DNA of 64,000 nucleotides from the NCBI RefSeq assembly GCF_014656075.1, contig NZ_BNBS01000014.1, positions 33,248-97,247 on the forward strand, given 5' to 3'. A program made the position numbers and the translations under genes. The stretch is from Streptomyces hydrogenans (GTDB lineage: Bacteria > Actinomycetota > Actinomycetes > Streptomycetales > Streptomycetaceae). The notes under the pieces are model-generated. The model saw nothing but the letters and a program-made list of their open reading frames with translations. It ran no database searches and had not been told where the DNA came from. Positions 1 through 9,118 of the stretch are shown one piece after another (the first letter of the stretch is position 1; each line of letters starts with the position of its first letter).

Positions 1-368
1 GTCACCGGGTGGCGGCTGACGACCAGGTCGAAGGCGGCGTCGCCGAAGGGCAGCGGCGGTTCGTCCTCGTCGTGGACGACGACCGCGCCGAGCGGGTGCA
101 GCAGCCGGGTCGCCGTGGCGACGTTCGGCGGCCAGGACTCCGTCGCCGCCATCAGCGGCGGCAGCCCTCCCGCCCCGGCGAGCACCTCTCCGCCGCCGGT
201 CTGGACGTCCAGCGCGGCCGTGGCGGCGGCGAGGCGCTCGCCCAGCAGCCGCTGATAGCCCCACGAGGGCCGTTCCTCGGTGGCCCGCCCGTCGAGCCAG
301 GAGAAGTCCCAGCCCTCCATGGGGGCCGCCTCGGCCTCCGCCACCAGTTCCTCGAAAGTCCGCTTCAT
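1..368 (-). CDS. Class I SAM-dependent methyltransferase, 5' part only
   Basis: Only the first 122 codons lie in the window; the C-terminus runs off the left edge. Translation from the ATG at 366-368 (reverse strand) begins MKRTFEELVAEAE and has the layout of a small Streptomyces class I methyltransferase. It has an acidic N-terminal helix, a motif I-like segment (DVQTGGGE, about residues 54-61) for the SAM loop, and a motif IV-like AFDLVVSRHP near residue 113. The substrate cannot be told. The gene lies 43 nt downstream of the metallopeptidase-like gene at 412-1317 on the same strand, so the two may be co-transcribed. The family call rests on these motifs alone. Confidence 0.6.
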   Translation of the reverse strand, partial: MKRTFEELVAEAEAAPMEGWDFSWLDGRATEERPSWGYQRLLGERLAAATAALDVQTGGGEVLAGAGGLPPLMAATESWPPNVATATRLLHPLGAVVVHDEDEPPLPFGDAAFDLVVSRHPV

Positions 369-411
369 GTCCGTATGGTCGCCGACGGGCGCGGGGGAGT
401 CGCGGTCATTT

Positions 412-1317
412 CTACCCGGCGCAGTCGAGGACCGTCCCGCAGAGCCGGCAGCGGGCGCGCAGCGTGCGGCCGGCGGGGACGCGCAGACGCTGCCGGCAGA
501 CGGGGCAGGGGAAGGCGACGGCGCTCGCGGGCGCGCCGCCGTCGAAGGCGTAGGGGGCGCCGGGCGCGGCCCGCCCCAGGCGCCGCTGCCGGACGTACCG
601 GCGCCGGTCGGCCCAGCCCGCCCCGGCCAGCGGGGGCAGCCGCCGCTCCCGGTCGGCCTCGGCCCGGCCCCGCCGCCACGCCTCGTAGGCGACCGCGCTG
701 CTGAACCACGGCGAGGGGTCCTCGCCGAAGAGTTCGGCCCGCTGGGCGAGCACCCAGCCGAACTCCTCCGGGGTCAGGTAGCCGAGCTTCTGGCTCTCGG
801 CGCCGTCCTGCCGGAAGGCGTCGAGAAGCAGCCAGCCCGCGCCCAGGTAGGCGGTCACCACGTCGGTGAGGATCTCGTTGCGCCCGGTGTCGGGGAAGCC
901 CAGGCCGAGGCGGTGCAGCAGGACGTGGGTGATCTCGTGGGCGAGGGCGGCTCCGATGTCCCGGGGGCGGGTCCGGAAGCGGGCGTTGAGCTCGACGAAG
1001 TACTCGGGCCCGGCGGCGAGTTCGACGGTGGCGGCGTGCTCCATCGCGCGGAACGACACCACCATCCGGGCCTCCGGGAGCAGCAGGTGGCGCACCAGGA
1101 CCCCGGCGACCCGGGTGGCGCCGAGGAGCGGGTCCTCGCCGGGGGAGAGGGTCACGTCGGCGGCGGCCACGCTGGTGGCGTACCGGCCGACGCCGTCGGG
1201 GCCGAGGCGGCGCCAGAGCACGGTGAGCGAGGCCCGTACGGCCTCCCGGTGGGGGAAGCCGTGCCGCACCCCGTGGGCGTCCTCGCCGACCCGGTCGGCC
1301 CTGTGGCGGTCCGTCAT
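412..1317 (-). CDS. HEITH-motif metallopeptidase-like protein with C-terminal zinc ribbon
   Basis: A 301-residue soluble protein without signal peptide or membrane segment. Residues 127-131 form HEITH, the HExxH zinc-binding signature of metallopeptidases, in a hydrophobic helix (ALAHEITHVLLHRL). Seventeen residues later comes NEILTD, which could give the third zinc ligand (E148 or D152). The last 35 residues hold two CxxC pairs (C271/C274 and C290/C293), a probable zinc ribbon. The combination suggests an intracellular zinc peptidase or a chaperone-like relative, but I do not recognise a named family and no substrate can be inferred. The ATG at 1317 gives the full ORF. It is followed on the same strand by the methyltransferase fragment. 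Confidence 0.6.
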   Translation of the reverse strand: MTDRHRADRVGEDAHGVRHGFPHREAVRASLTVLWRRLGPDGVGRYATSVAAADVTLSPGEDPLLGATRVAGVLVRHLLLPEARMVVSFRAMEHAATVELAAGPEYFVELNARFRTRPRDIGAALAHEITHVLLHRLGLGFPDTGRNEILTDVVTAYLGAGWLLLDAFRQDGAESQKLGYLTPEEFGWVLAQRAELFGEDPSPWFSSAVAYEAWRRGRAEADRERRLPPLAGAGWADRRRYVRQRRLGRAAPGAPYAFDGGAPASAVAFPCPVCRQRLRVPAGRTLRARCRLCGTVLDCAG

Positions 1318-1424
1318 GCGCGCTCCACCCCCGCTCCCACTGTACGGTCCGACCCGGGTGGCTGGCCGAAAAGGCTTCCTTGTGACGGCAGTTGAGGGCT
1401 GTCCATAATCCGGACATGCCTTGA

Positions 1425-2297
<873 letters not shown>

Positions 2298-2307
2298 CCC
2301 ACGGACG

Positions 2308-2341
2308 GGGGCCCCGGGGCGGCACAGCGCCCCGGGGCCCC
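2308..2341. terminator. Bidirectional hairpin terminator between sprT and GH35 gene
   Basis: A perfect 13-bp GC-only inverted repeat, arms 2308-2320 and 2329-2341, with an 8-nt loop. It lies just after the sprT stop and just after the end of the convergent beta-galactosidase gene, so it can serve both. There is no U-tract, as is usual in Streptomyces. Confidence 0.8.
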
Positions 2342-2387
2342 TCCCGTCCCCGCCCCCGGCCCGGCTCCACGGGCCCCGTCCCCGCCC

Positions 2388-4139
2388 TCAGCCCAGCTCC
2401 ACCGCCCGGGGCCCGGCCCCCTCCACCTCCAGGACCCACACCTCGTTCGCGCCCTCCCGCAGCACCGGACCCGGCACGAACAGGCCCTCCTGCGGGCCCG
2501 CCGACGGCCAGTGCCGGCCCAGGCAGAAGCCGTTCACCCAGACGAAGCCCCGGCCCGCGCCCGGCAGCCGCAGCTCCGCGTCCCCGGCACCCGCGACCTC
2601 CACCGAGGCCCGGTACAGGCCCCGCCCCCCGCTCCGCTCCGCCACCGGCCGGAACGGCACCCGGCCCACCGCCTCCGCCGTGAAGGCGTCCAGGCGCAGC
2701 CCCCGGGCCCGCACCCCGTGCACGTACTGACGCTCGTGCAGCAGCCCGCCGGTGATCCCCTTCGGCTCGGCCAGCCGCGGCCCGTAGTTCACCCGGCCCA
2801 GCGACTCCACCCACAGCTCCACCACCGCCGGACCCGCCACCGGCTCCGGCAGCACCGCCTCCTCCTCGGTGAGCACCCCGGCGAAGACGCCGTCCACCCA
2901 CACCTGCGCCCGGTCCCGCAGCCCCGTCACCCGCAGCGGATACGGCTGCCGGGGACCCGGCACCGCGAAGCGGTAGCGCACCAGACCCCGGTCCACGCCC
3001 AGCTCCTCGAAGCCCGGCGGCACCCCCGTCTCCCGCTCCTCGCCGCCCAGCTCCGCCAGGACCGCCCCGAGCGGCGCCCACTCCGCGGCCTCCGCCCGCA
3101 CCGGCGCCGCCGGCCGGGCCGGCGGCTCCGGCACCTCGGGCAGCGGCCCCGCCGCGTACGGCGCCAGCACCTCCCGGAAGCGGTGGAACTTCTCCGTCGC
3201 CCGCCCCCGCTCGTCCACCGGCGCGTCGTAGTCGTACGAGGTCACCGTCGGCAGCAGCCGCCCGTCGTGCAGGTCACCCGAGCGGTTCGCGCCCGCCCAG
3301 CCGCCGAAGTTCGAGCCGCCGTGCGCCATGTAGACGTTCACCGACGCCCCGCACTCCAGGACCTCCCGCAGCGCGTCCGCCGCGTCCGCCGCGTCCCGCA
3401 CCGCGTGCTCCGTGCCCCAGTGGTCGAACCAGCCGCACCAGAACTCCATGCACATCAGCGGCCCCGACGGGCGGTGCCGCCGCAGCACCTCGAACCCCTC
3501 CTTCGCGCCCGAGCCGAAGTTCGCCGTCGCCAGCACCCCCGGCACCGAACCGCCCGTCAGCATGTGGTCCTCCGGCCCGTCCGAGGTGAAGAGCGGCACC
3601 GTCACCCCGCACTCCCGCAGCAACCCCGCCAGCCACTCCAGATAGCGGGCGTCACTCCCGTAACTCCCGTACTCGTTCTCCACCTGGACCATCACCACCG
3701 GACCGCCCCGGTCCACCTGCCGCTCCACCACCTGCGGCAGCAGCCGCCGGAACCACCGCTCCACCGGCGCCAGGAACTCCGGGTCCCGGGTCCGCACCCG
3801 CCGCCCCAGCGGCCCCGTCACCCAGTGCGGCAGCCCGCCGTTCTCCCACTCGGCGCAGATGTACGGCCCCGGGCGCACCAGCGCCCGCATCCCGGCCGCC
3901 GCCACCGCGTCCAGGAACCGCCCCAGCGCCTCCGGATCCGCCCACCGGCCCGGCTCCGGCTCGTGCAGGTTCCACGGCACGTACGTCTCGACGCAGTCCA
4001 GGCCCATCGCCCGCAGCATCCCGAGCCGGTGCTCCCAGTGCCCCTCGTGCACCCGGAAGTAGTGCAGCGCCCCCGACAGCAGCCGCACCGGCCGCCCGTC
4101 GACCAGAAAGTCCTCGTCACCCACAGCGAACGTGCTCAT
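2388..4139 (-). CDS. Glycoside hydrolase family 35 beta-galactosidase
   Basis: A 583-residue retaining beta-galactosidase of family GH35. The N-terminal TIM barrel opens with the family signature LLSGALHYFRV. VQVENEYGSYG follows at about 151-161, with E156 the acid/base by family alignment, and MCMEFWCGWFDHWG at about 229-242 contains the nucleophile E232. Beta-sandwich domains follow to the C-terminus. There is no signal peptide, so it probably acts in the cytoplasm on imported galactosides. It is divergent from the AraC regulator at 4235, with a 95-bp shared promoter region, which suggests local control by that regulator. The size is typical for actinobacterial GH35 enzymes. The exact sugar linkage cannot be read from the sequence. 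Confidence 0.92.
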   Translation of the reverse strand: MSTFAVGDEDFLVDGRPVRLLSGALHYFRVHEGHWEHRLGMLRAMGLDCVETYVPWNLHEPEPGRWADPEALGRFLDAVAAAGMRALVRPGPYICAEWENGGLPHWVTGPLGRRVRTRDPEFLAPVERWFRRLLPQVVERQVDRGGPVVMVQVENEYGSYGSDARYLEWLAGLLRECGVTVPLFTSDGPEDHMLTGGSVPGVLATANFGSGAKEGFEVLRRHRPSGPLMCMEFWCGWFDHWGTEHAVRDAADAADALREVLECGASVNVYMAHGGSNFGGWAGANRSGDLHDGRLLPTVTSYDYDAPVDERGRATEKFHRFREVLAPYAAGPLPEVPEPPARPAAPVRAEAAEWAPLGAVLAELGGEERETGVPPGFEELGVDRGLVRYRFAVPGPRQPYPLRVTGLRDRAQVWVDGVFAGVLTEEEAVLPEPVAGPAVVELWVESLGRVNYGPRLAEPKGITGGLLHERQYVHGVRARGLRLDAFTAEAVGRVPFRPVAERSGGRGLYRASVEVAGAGDAELRLPGAGRGFVWVNGFCLGRHWPSAGPQEGLFVPGPVLREGANEVWVLEVEGAGPRAVELG

Positions 4140-4234
4140 GGGCCCACCCTCACCCCCTGGCGGCGAGCCGGTCCATGGACAAAGATCGTCGCAGTTTGGA
4201 CCTTAGAAGGACGGGCGGAAGGGCAGGCCGGCGG

Positions 4235-5122
4235 ATGTACCACACCTGGATGCGCTACTTCACGCCCGGACCCGTCCACCACCGCCTCGGCCTCGTCTGC
4301 CTCGGCGTCGGACTCCAGCACGGCCGCCTCCCCGTCGTCGGCCCCCGCACCCTCGACCACCACGTCGCCGTCGTCGTCACCGCCGGCGGCGGCTGGTACC
4401 GCTCCGCCGACGGCCGCCGCACCCCCGTCGCCGCCCCCGCCCTGCTCTGGCTCACCCCCGGCGTCCCCCACCACTACGGCGCCGACCCCGCCACCGGCTG
4501 GGACGAGTCCTTCGTCGACTTCACCGGACCCGCCGCCGCCACCTACACCGAACTCGGCTACATCGAACCCGACCGGCCCGTCGTCCCCCTCGCCGACGCC
4601 GCCCCCGCCCGCGCCGCCATCGGCCGGATCGCCCGCGCCGCCCGCCCCGGCAACCCGCTCCTGGAGGTCGAGACCGCCGCCGCCGTCCACGAGCTCCTCG
4701 TCGCCCTGCGCCGCGGCCGCGCCGACACCGACGCCGACGGCGACCCCGTCCTCACCGGCCTCGCCCGCGACGCCTTCCAGCCGCTCTCCGTCGCCGAACA
4801 CGCCGCCCGGCACGGCATGACCCCCGCCGAGCTGCGCGCCGCCGTCCGCCGCGCCGCCGGCTGCAGCCCCAAGGACTACCTGCTCACCGTCCGCCTCGGC
4901 CGCGCCAAGGAACTCCTCGCCGCCACCGAACTGCCCGTCGCCTCCGTCGCCCGCCGCGTCGGCTACGACGACCCCGCCTACTTCTCCCGGCTCTTCACCC
5001 GAAGGGTCGGTCTCGCCCCCGTCCGCTTCCGCGAGCAGCAGGGCCGCGCCGTCCACGGCGGCTGGAGCGACCGCGTACCGGATCCCGAACACCCGCCCAC
5101 CCTCACCGGAGACTCCGTCTAA
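4235..5122 (+). CDS. AraC-family transcriptional regulator
   Basis: A 295-aa regulator with an N-terminal cupin-like AraC sensing domain (PGVPHHYGADPATGWDESFVDFTGP is typical) and a C-terminal double helix-turn-helix. The HTH includes SVAEHAARHGMTPAELRAAV, the linker helix and the signature ARRVGYDDPAYFSRLFTRRVG. I place the start at the ATG 4235; an upstream in-frame ATG at 4175 and a downstream one at 4250 are alternatives, and no RBS decides strongly. It is transcribed away from the GH35 beta-galactosidase, so by analogy with AraC/MelR-type sugar regulators it probably senses a galactoside or sugar and controls that gene. This role is inferred from position only. Confidence 0.88.
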   Translation: MYHTWMRYFTPGPVHHRLGLVCLGVGLQHGRLPVVGPRTLDHHVAVVVTAGGGWYRSADGRRTPVAAPALLWLTPGVPHHYGADPATGWDESFVDFTGPAAATYTELGYIEPDRPVVPLADAAPARAAIGRIARAARPGNPLLEVETAAAVHELLVALRRGRADTDADGDPVLTGLARDAFQPLSVAEHAARHGMTPAELRAAVRRAAGCSPKDYLLTVRLGRAKELLAATELPVASVARRVGYDDPAYFSRLFTRRVGLAPVRFREQQGRAVHGGWSDRVPDPEHPPTLTGDSV

Positions 5123-5133
5123 GCTCGCTGACC

Positions 5134-5460
5134 ATGAGCGACACCGCGAACGACTCCAGCGCCATCGACCCCGCCGTCCGTGCCGAGCTGACCCGGCTGC
5201 GCGAGTCGATCGACAACATCGACGCCGCCGTCGTCCACATGCTCGCCGAGCGCTTCAAGTGCACCCAGCAGGTCGGCGTCCTCAAGGCCGAGCACCAGCT
5301 CCCGCCCGCCGACCCGGCCCGCGAGGCCCGCCAGATCGCCCGGCTGCGCGAACTCGCCGAGAGCGCCCGACTCGACCCGGCCTTCGCGGAGAAGCTCCTC
5401 AACTTCATCATCGCCGAGGTCATCCGCCACCACGAGACGATCGCGGACGGAGCGCGCTGA
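5134..5460 (+). CDS. Chorismate mutase, AroQ class
   Basis: A 108-aa all-helical AroQ-type monofunctional chorismate mutase converting chorismate to prephenate for Phe/Tyr synthesis. The first helix RESIDNIDAAVVHMLAERFKCTQQVGVLK carries the arginines and lysine of the active site. EARQIARLRELAE and the last helix EKLLNFIIAEVIRHHE complete the fold. There is no signal peptide, so it is the cytoplasmic rather than the secreted type. A TAAGCT hexamer lies 8 nt before the ATG and overlaps the stop codon of the AraC gene, and there is no clear RBS. It overlaps the asparaginase gene by one base (TGATG), so the two are translationally coupled. Confidence 0.92.
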   Translation: MSDTANDSSAIDPAVRAELTRLRESIDNIDAAVVHMLAERFKCTQQVGVLKAEHQLPPADPAREARQIARLRELAESARLDPAFAEKLLNFIIAEVIRHHETIADGAR

Positions 5461-6449
5461 TGAGCCGCGTCACGGTCTTCACCCTCGGCGGGACCATCTC
5501 CGCGCGCGGCGGCGACGCCGCCCGCATGACCGGCCCCGAGGTGCTCGCCGCGCTCGGCGCGCCCGAGGACGTCGAGCTGCGCGACTTCCGCCGGCTCCCC
5601 TCCTCCTCCCTCGCCCCCGAGGACCTCGCCGCACTCGCCGCCGAGGTGAACGAGACCGTGGCCGCCGGCTCCGGCGTCGTCGTCGTCCAGGGCACCGACA
5701 CCCTGGAGGAGACCGCCTTCCTCCTCGACCTGCTCTGCCCCACCGAGCGGGCCCCCATCGCCGTCACCGGCGCCATGCGCCGCCCCGACCTCCCCGGCGC
5801 CGACGGCCCCGCCAACCTCGCCGCCGCCCTCGCCGTCGCCGCCGACCCCGCCTGCCGGGGCCTCGGCGTCCTCGTCGTCCTCGCCGACGAGATCCACGCC
5901 GCCCGGCACGCCCGCAAGACCCACACCACCTCGGTCGCCACCTTCGCCTCGCCCGGCGCCGGCCCCCTCGGCAGCGTCGTCGAGGGCACCCCGCGGATCC
6001 TGCTCCGCCCCACCGTGCCCACCGCCCCCTGCCGGCTCTCCTACGACCCCGCGGTCCGGATCGCCCTGCTCACCCTCACCCTCGGCGACCGCGGCGACCT
6101 CCTCTCCGCCGTCGACGACCGCTTCCAGGGCCTCGTCGTCGCCGCCTTCGGCGCCGGCCACGCCCCCTCCTGGCTCGTCGAACCCCTCGCCGCACTCGCC
6201 CGCCGCGTCCCGGTCGTCCTCGCCTCCCGCACGGGAGCCGGCACCGGACTCAGCCGGACGTACCGCGGCCCCGGCTCCGAGTACGACCTGATCCACCACG
6301 GCCTCATCCCGGCCGGCCCGCTCGACCCCGCCAAGGCCCGGCTGCTGCTCGCCGCGCTCGTCTCCAGCGGCGCCGCGGGACCCGGCGGATACGACCGGCC
6401 CCGGATCACCGCCGCCTTCGCCCACCTCGACGGCACCGGCCTCGCCTGA
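5460..6449 (+). CDS. Type I (cytoplasmic) L-asparaginase
   Basis: A 329-aa bacterial-type asparaginase hydrolysing L-asparagine to aspartate and ammonia. The first threonine loop is VFTLGGTISA (nucleophile T12). The second is VVVQGTDTLEETAFLLD with T79-D80. A lysine of the triad is supplied by HARKTHTT near residue 154. Absence of a signal peptide argues for the low-affinity cytoplasmic type. The start ATG overlaps the chorismate mutase stop in TGATG. The link to chorismate mutase is organisational rather than an obvious pathway. After the stop comes a 78-nt gap before pepN. Confidence 0.9.
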   Translation: MSRVTVFTLGGTISARGGDAARMTGPEVLAALGAPEDVELRDFRRLPSSSLAPEDLAALAAEVNETVAAGSGVVVVQGTDTLEETAFLLDLLCPTERAPIAVTGAMRRPDLPGADGPANLAAALAVAADPACRGLGVLVVLADEIHAARHARKTHTTSVATFASPGAGPLGSVVEGTPRILLRPTVPTAPCRLSYDPAVRIALLTLTLGDRGDLLSAVDDRFQGLVVAAFGAGHAPSWLVEPLAALARRVPVVLASRTGAGTGLSRTYRGPGSEYDLIHHGLIPAGPLDPAKARLLLAALVSSGAAGPGGYDRPRITAAFAHLDGTGLA

Positions 6450-6527
6450 CCGCTCCGCCCCCGCCGCCCGGGCCGCGCTCCCCACCACCCCTGCCACCCG
6501 ACCGGACGATCGGGCAGCATAGGGCCC

Positions 6528-9014
6528 ATGTCCGTACTGACGCGCGACGAAGCGCAGACCCGTGCCCAGCTGCTCGACGTCCACCGCTACACGGTGGACC
6601 TCGACCTCACCACCGGCGACGAGACCTTCCGGTCCACCAGCCTGATCCGCTTCACGGCCCGCGCCGCCGGGGACACCTTCGTCGAACTCAAGCCGGACAC
6701 CCTGCACTCCGTCACCCTCGACGGCGAGCCGCTCGACCCCGCGGACCTCACCGAGAACCGGCTCCCCCTCACCCTCACCGAGGGCGAGCACGAGCTGAGC
6801 CTCACCGCCACCATGCGCTACTCGCACACCGGCGAGGGCATGCACCGCTTCCTCGACCCCACCGACGGCGAGTCCTACGTCTACACCCAGCTCTTCATGG
6901 AGGACGTCCAGCGCGTCTTCGCCGCCTTCGACCAGCCCGACCTCAAGGCCGTCTTCGAGCTGACCGTCACCGCCCCCGACGGCTGGACCGTCCTCGCCAA
7001 CGGCATCACCGAACGGCAGGACGACGGCCGCTGGAAGGCCGCCCCCACCCAGCCGCTCTCCACCTACTTCGTCTGCGTCGCCGCGGGCCCCTGGCACTCG
7101 GTCCTCACCGAGCACGCCGGCCTGCCCTTCGGCCTCCACTGCCGCCGCTCGCTCGCGCCCCACCTCGACGCCGACGCCGACGAGATCCTCGCCGTCACCA
7201 AGGCGTGCTACGACCGCTACCACGAGAAGTTCGACGAGCCCTACCCCTTCGACTCCTACGACCAGGCGTTCGTCCCCGAGTTCAACTCCGGCGCCATGGA
7301 GAACCCCGGCCTCGTCACCTTCCGCGACGAGTTCGTCTTCCGCTCCGCCGTCACCGCCACCGAGCGGATGACCCGCGCCATGGTCATCGCCCACGAGATG
7401 GCCCACATGTGGTTCGGCGACCTCGTCACCCTCCGCTGGTGGGACGACATCTGGCTGAACGAGTCCTTCGCCGAGTACATGGGCTACCGGACCATCAACG
7501 AGGCGTGCTCCGACCTCTTCGCCGACACCTGGATCGACTTCGGCGTCGCCCGCAAGTCCTGGGGGTACGACGCCGACCAGCGCCCCTCCACCCACCCCGT
7601 CGCCCCCGACCCGGAGGCCGTCCCCGACACCGCCTCCGCGCTCCTCAACTTCGACGGCATCTCCTACGCCAAGGGCGCCTCCGCCCTGCGCCAGCTCGTC
7701 GCCTGGCTCGGCGAGGAGGACTTCCTCGCCGGCATCAACATCCACTTCAAGCGGCACCGGTTCGGCAACGCCACCCTCGCCGACTTCATCGACAACCTCG
7801 CCGCCGCCACCGACCGCGACGTCCACGCCTGGGCCGAGCAGTGGCTCCGCACCATCGGCGTCGACACCCTCACCCCCCGCCTCACCGGCGAGGGCAGCCG
7901 CTGGGACCTCGCCGTCGAGCGCGCGGGCAGCCGCCCCCACCGCATCACGGCCGGCCTCTACGACCGCCGCCCCGACGGCGAACTCGCCCTGCGCGAGCGC
8001 GTCTGGGTCGACGTCCCCCAGCAGGAGCCCACCCGCCTCACCGGCCCCCGCCCCGCCCTCGTCGTCCTCAACGACGGCGACCTCACCTACGCCAAGCTCC
8101 GCTTCGACGAGGTCTCCGAGGAGTCCGCCCTCCGCGGCCTCTCCCGCATCCCCGACCCGCTCACCCGGGCCGTGGTGTGGAACGCCGTGCGCGACATGGT
8201 CCGCGACGGCGAACTGCTCCCCGCCGACTACCTGGACTTCGCCCTCGCCCACCTCCCCGAGGAGACCGAACTCGGCATCGTCCAGGGCGTCCTGGCCTTC
8301 GCCCGGCAGCAGATCGCCGACCGGTACGTCCCCGAGGACCAGCGCCCCGCCGCCCTCGCCACCCTCCGCGAGATCGCCCGCGCCCTGCTCCGCCGCACCG
8401 AGGACGGCGAGGAGCCCGGACTGCGCCTCACCGCCGTCCGCACCCTCGTCGACAGCGCCACCACCCCCGACCAGATCGCCTCCTGGCTCGACGAGGGCAC
8501 CGTCCACGGCGGCCCCGAGCTCGACCCGGAGCTGCGCTGGCGCATCCTCGCCCGGCTCGCCGTCCTCGGAGCCACCGACGAGGCCGCCATCGCCGCCGAG
8601 CTGGCCCGCGACCCCAGCGCCACCGGCCAGGAGGGCGCCGCCCGCTGCCGCGCCGCGCTCCCCGACCCGGCCGCCAAGGCGGCGGCCTGGGCCGCCATGT
8701 TCGACTCCGACGACCTGTCGAACTACCTCTTCACCGCCACCGCCCTCGGCTTCTGGCAGCCCGAACAGGCCGAACTGCTGCGGGAGTACGTGGACCGCTT
8801 CTACGACGCGGCCATCGCCCTCGGCGACCGCCGCGGCCCCGCCATGGCCGAGGCCGCCGGCCGCCTGGCCTTCCCGGCGTACGCGGTCGACGCCGCCTCC
8901 CTCGCCGTCGGCGAGGCCCGCCTCGCCGACGGCACCATGCTCCCGGCCCTCCACCGCAAGCTCGTCGACCAGCTCGACGACCTCGCCCGCGCCCTGCGCG
9001 TCCGCGAGGGCTGA
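6528..9014 (+). CDS. pepN: Aminopeptidase N (M1 family)
   Basis: An 828-aa M1 zinc aminopeptidase that removes N-terminal residues from peptides in the cytoplasm. The exopeptidase motif GAMEN is at 255-259. The zinc site HEMAHMW starts at H289, with E312 (NESFAEYMG) as third ligand. A beta-sandwich N-domain precedes the catalytic domain and an ERAP1-like helical C-domain follows. Length and motif order match actinobacterial PepN. The ATG at 6528 follows a CATAGG hexamer 4 nt upstream and lacks a Shine-Dalgarno sequence, so the transcript may have a very short leader. A stem-loop terminates the gene at 9022-9054. Confidence 0.95.
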   Translation: MSVLTRDEAQTRAQLLDVHRYTVDLDLTTGDETFRSTSLIRFTARAAGDTFVELKPDTLHSVTLDGEPLDPADLTENRLPLTLTEGEHELSLTATMRYSHTGEGMHRFLDPTDGESYVYTQLFMEDVQRVFAAFDQPDLKAVFELTVTAPDGWTVLANGITERQDDGRWKAAPTQPLSTYFVCVAAGPWHSVLTEHAGLPFGLHCRRSLAPHLDADADEILAVTKACYDRYHEKFDEPYPFDSYDQAFVPEFNSGAMENPGLVTFRDEFVFRSAVTATERMTRAMVIAHEMAHMWFGDLVTLRWWDDIWLNESFAEYMGYRTINEACSDLFADTWIDFGVARKSWGYDADQRPSTHPVAPDPEAVPDTASALLNFDGISYAKGASALRQLVAWLGEEDFLAGINIHFKRHRFGNATLADFIDNLAAATDRDVHAWAEQWLRTIGVDTLTPRLTGEGSRWDLAVERAGSRPHRITAGLYDRRPDGELALRERVWVDVPQQEPTRLTGPRPALVVLNDGDLTYAKLRFDEVSEESALRGLSRIPDPLTRAVVWNAVRDMVRDGELLPADYLDFALAHLPEETELGIVQGVLAFARQQIADRYVPEDQRPAALATLREIARALLRRTEDGEEPGLRLTAVRTLVDSATTPDQIASWLDEGTVHGGPELDPELRWRILARLAVLGATDEAAIAAELARDPSATGQEGAARCRAALPDPAAKAAAWAAMFDSDDLSNYLFTATALGFWQPEQAELLREYVDRFYDAAIALGDRRGPAMAEAAGRLAFPAYAVDAASLAVGEARLADGTMLPALHRKLVDQLDDLARALRVREG

Positions 9015-9021
9015 GCCACCC

Positions 9022-9054
9022 GGGACGGCACCCCCTCTCTCAAGGTGCCGTCCC
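9022..9054 (+). terminator. pepN terminator
   Basis: An 11-bp inverted repeat with arms 9022-9032 (gggacggcacc) and 9044-9054, loop 11 nt, seven bases after the pepN stop codon. Confidence 0.75.
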
Positions 9055-9118
9055 TCGTTCGGGTCACAAGCGGCGACTCCCCGGACAGGGGAGCGCCCGC
9101 CCCGGCACGCTGTCGTCC

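Noticed and set aside
9055..9118. Iron box (DmdR/IdeR operator) before the decarboxylase
   Set aside because: I looked for the TTAGGTTAGGCTAACCTAA-type palindrome and found none here or before the monooxygenase.
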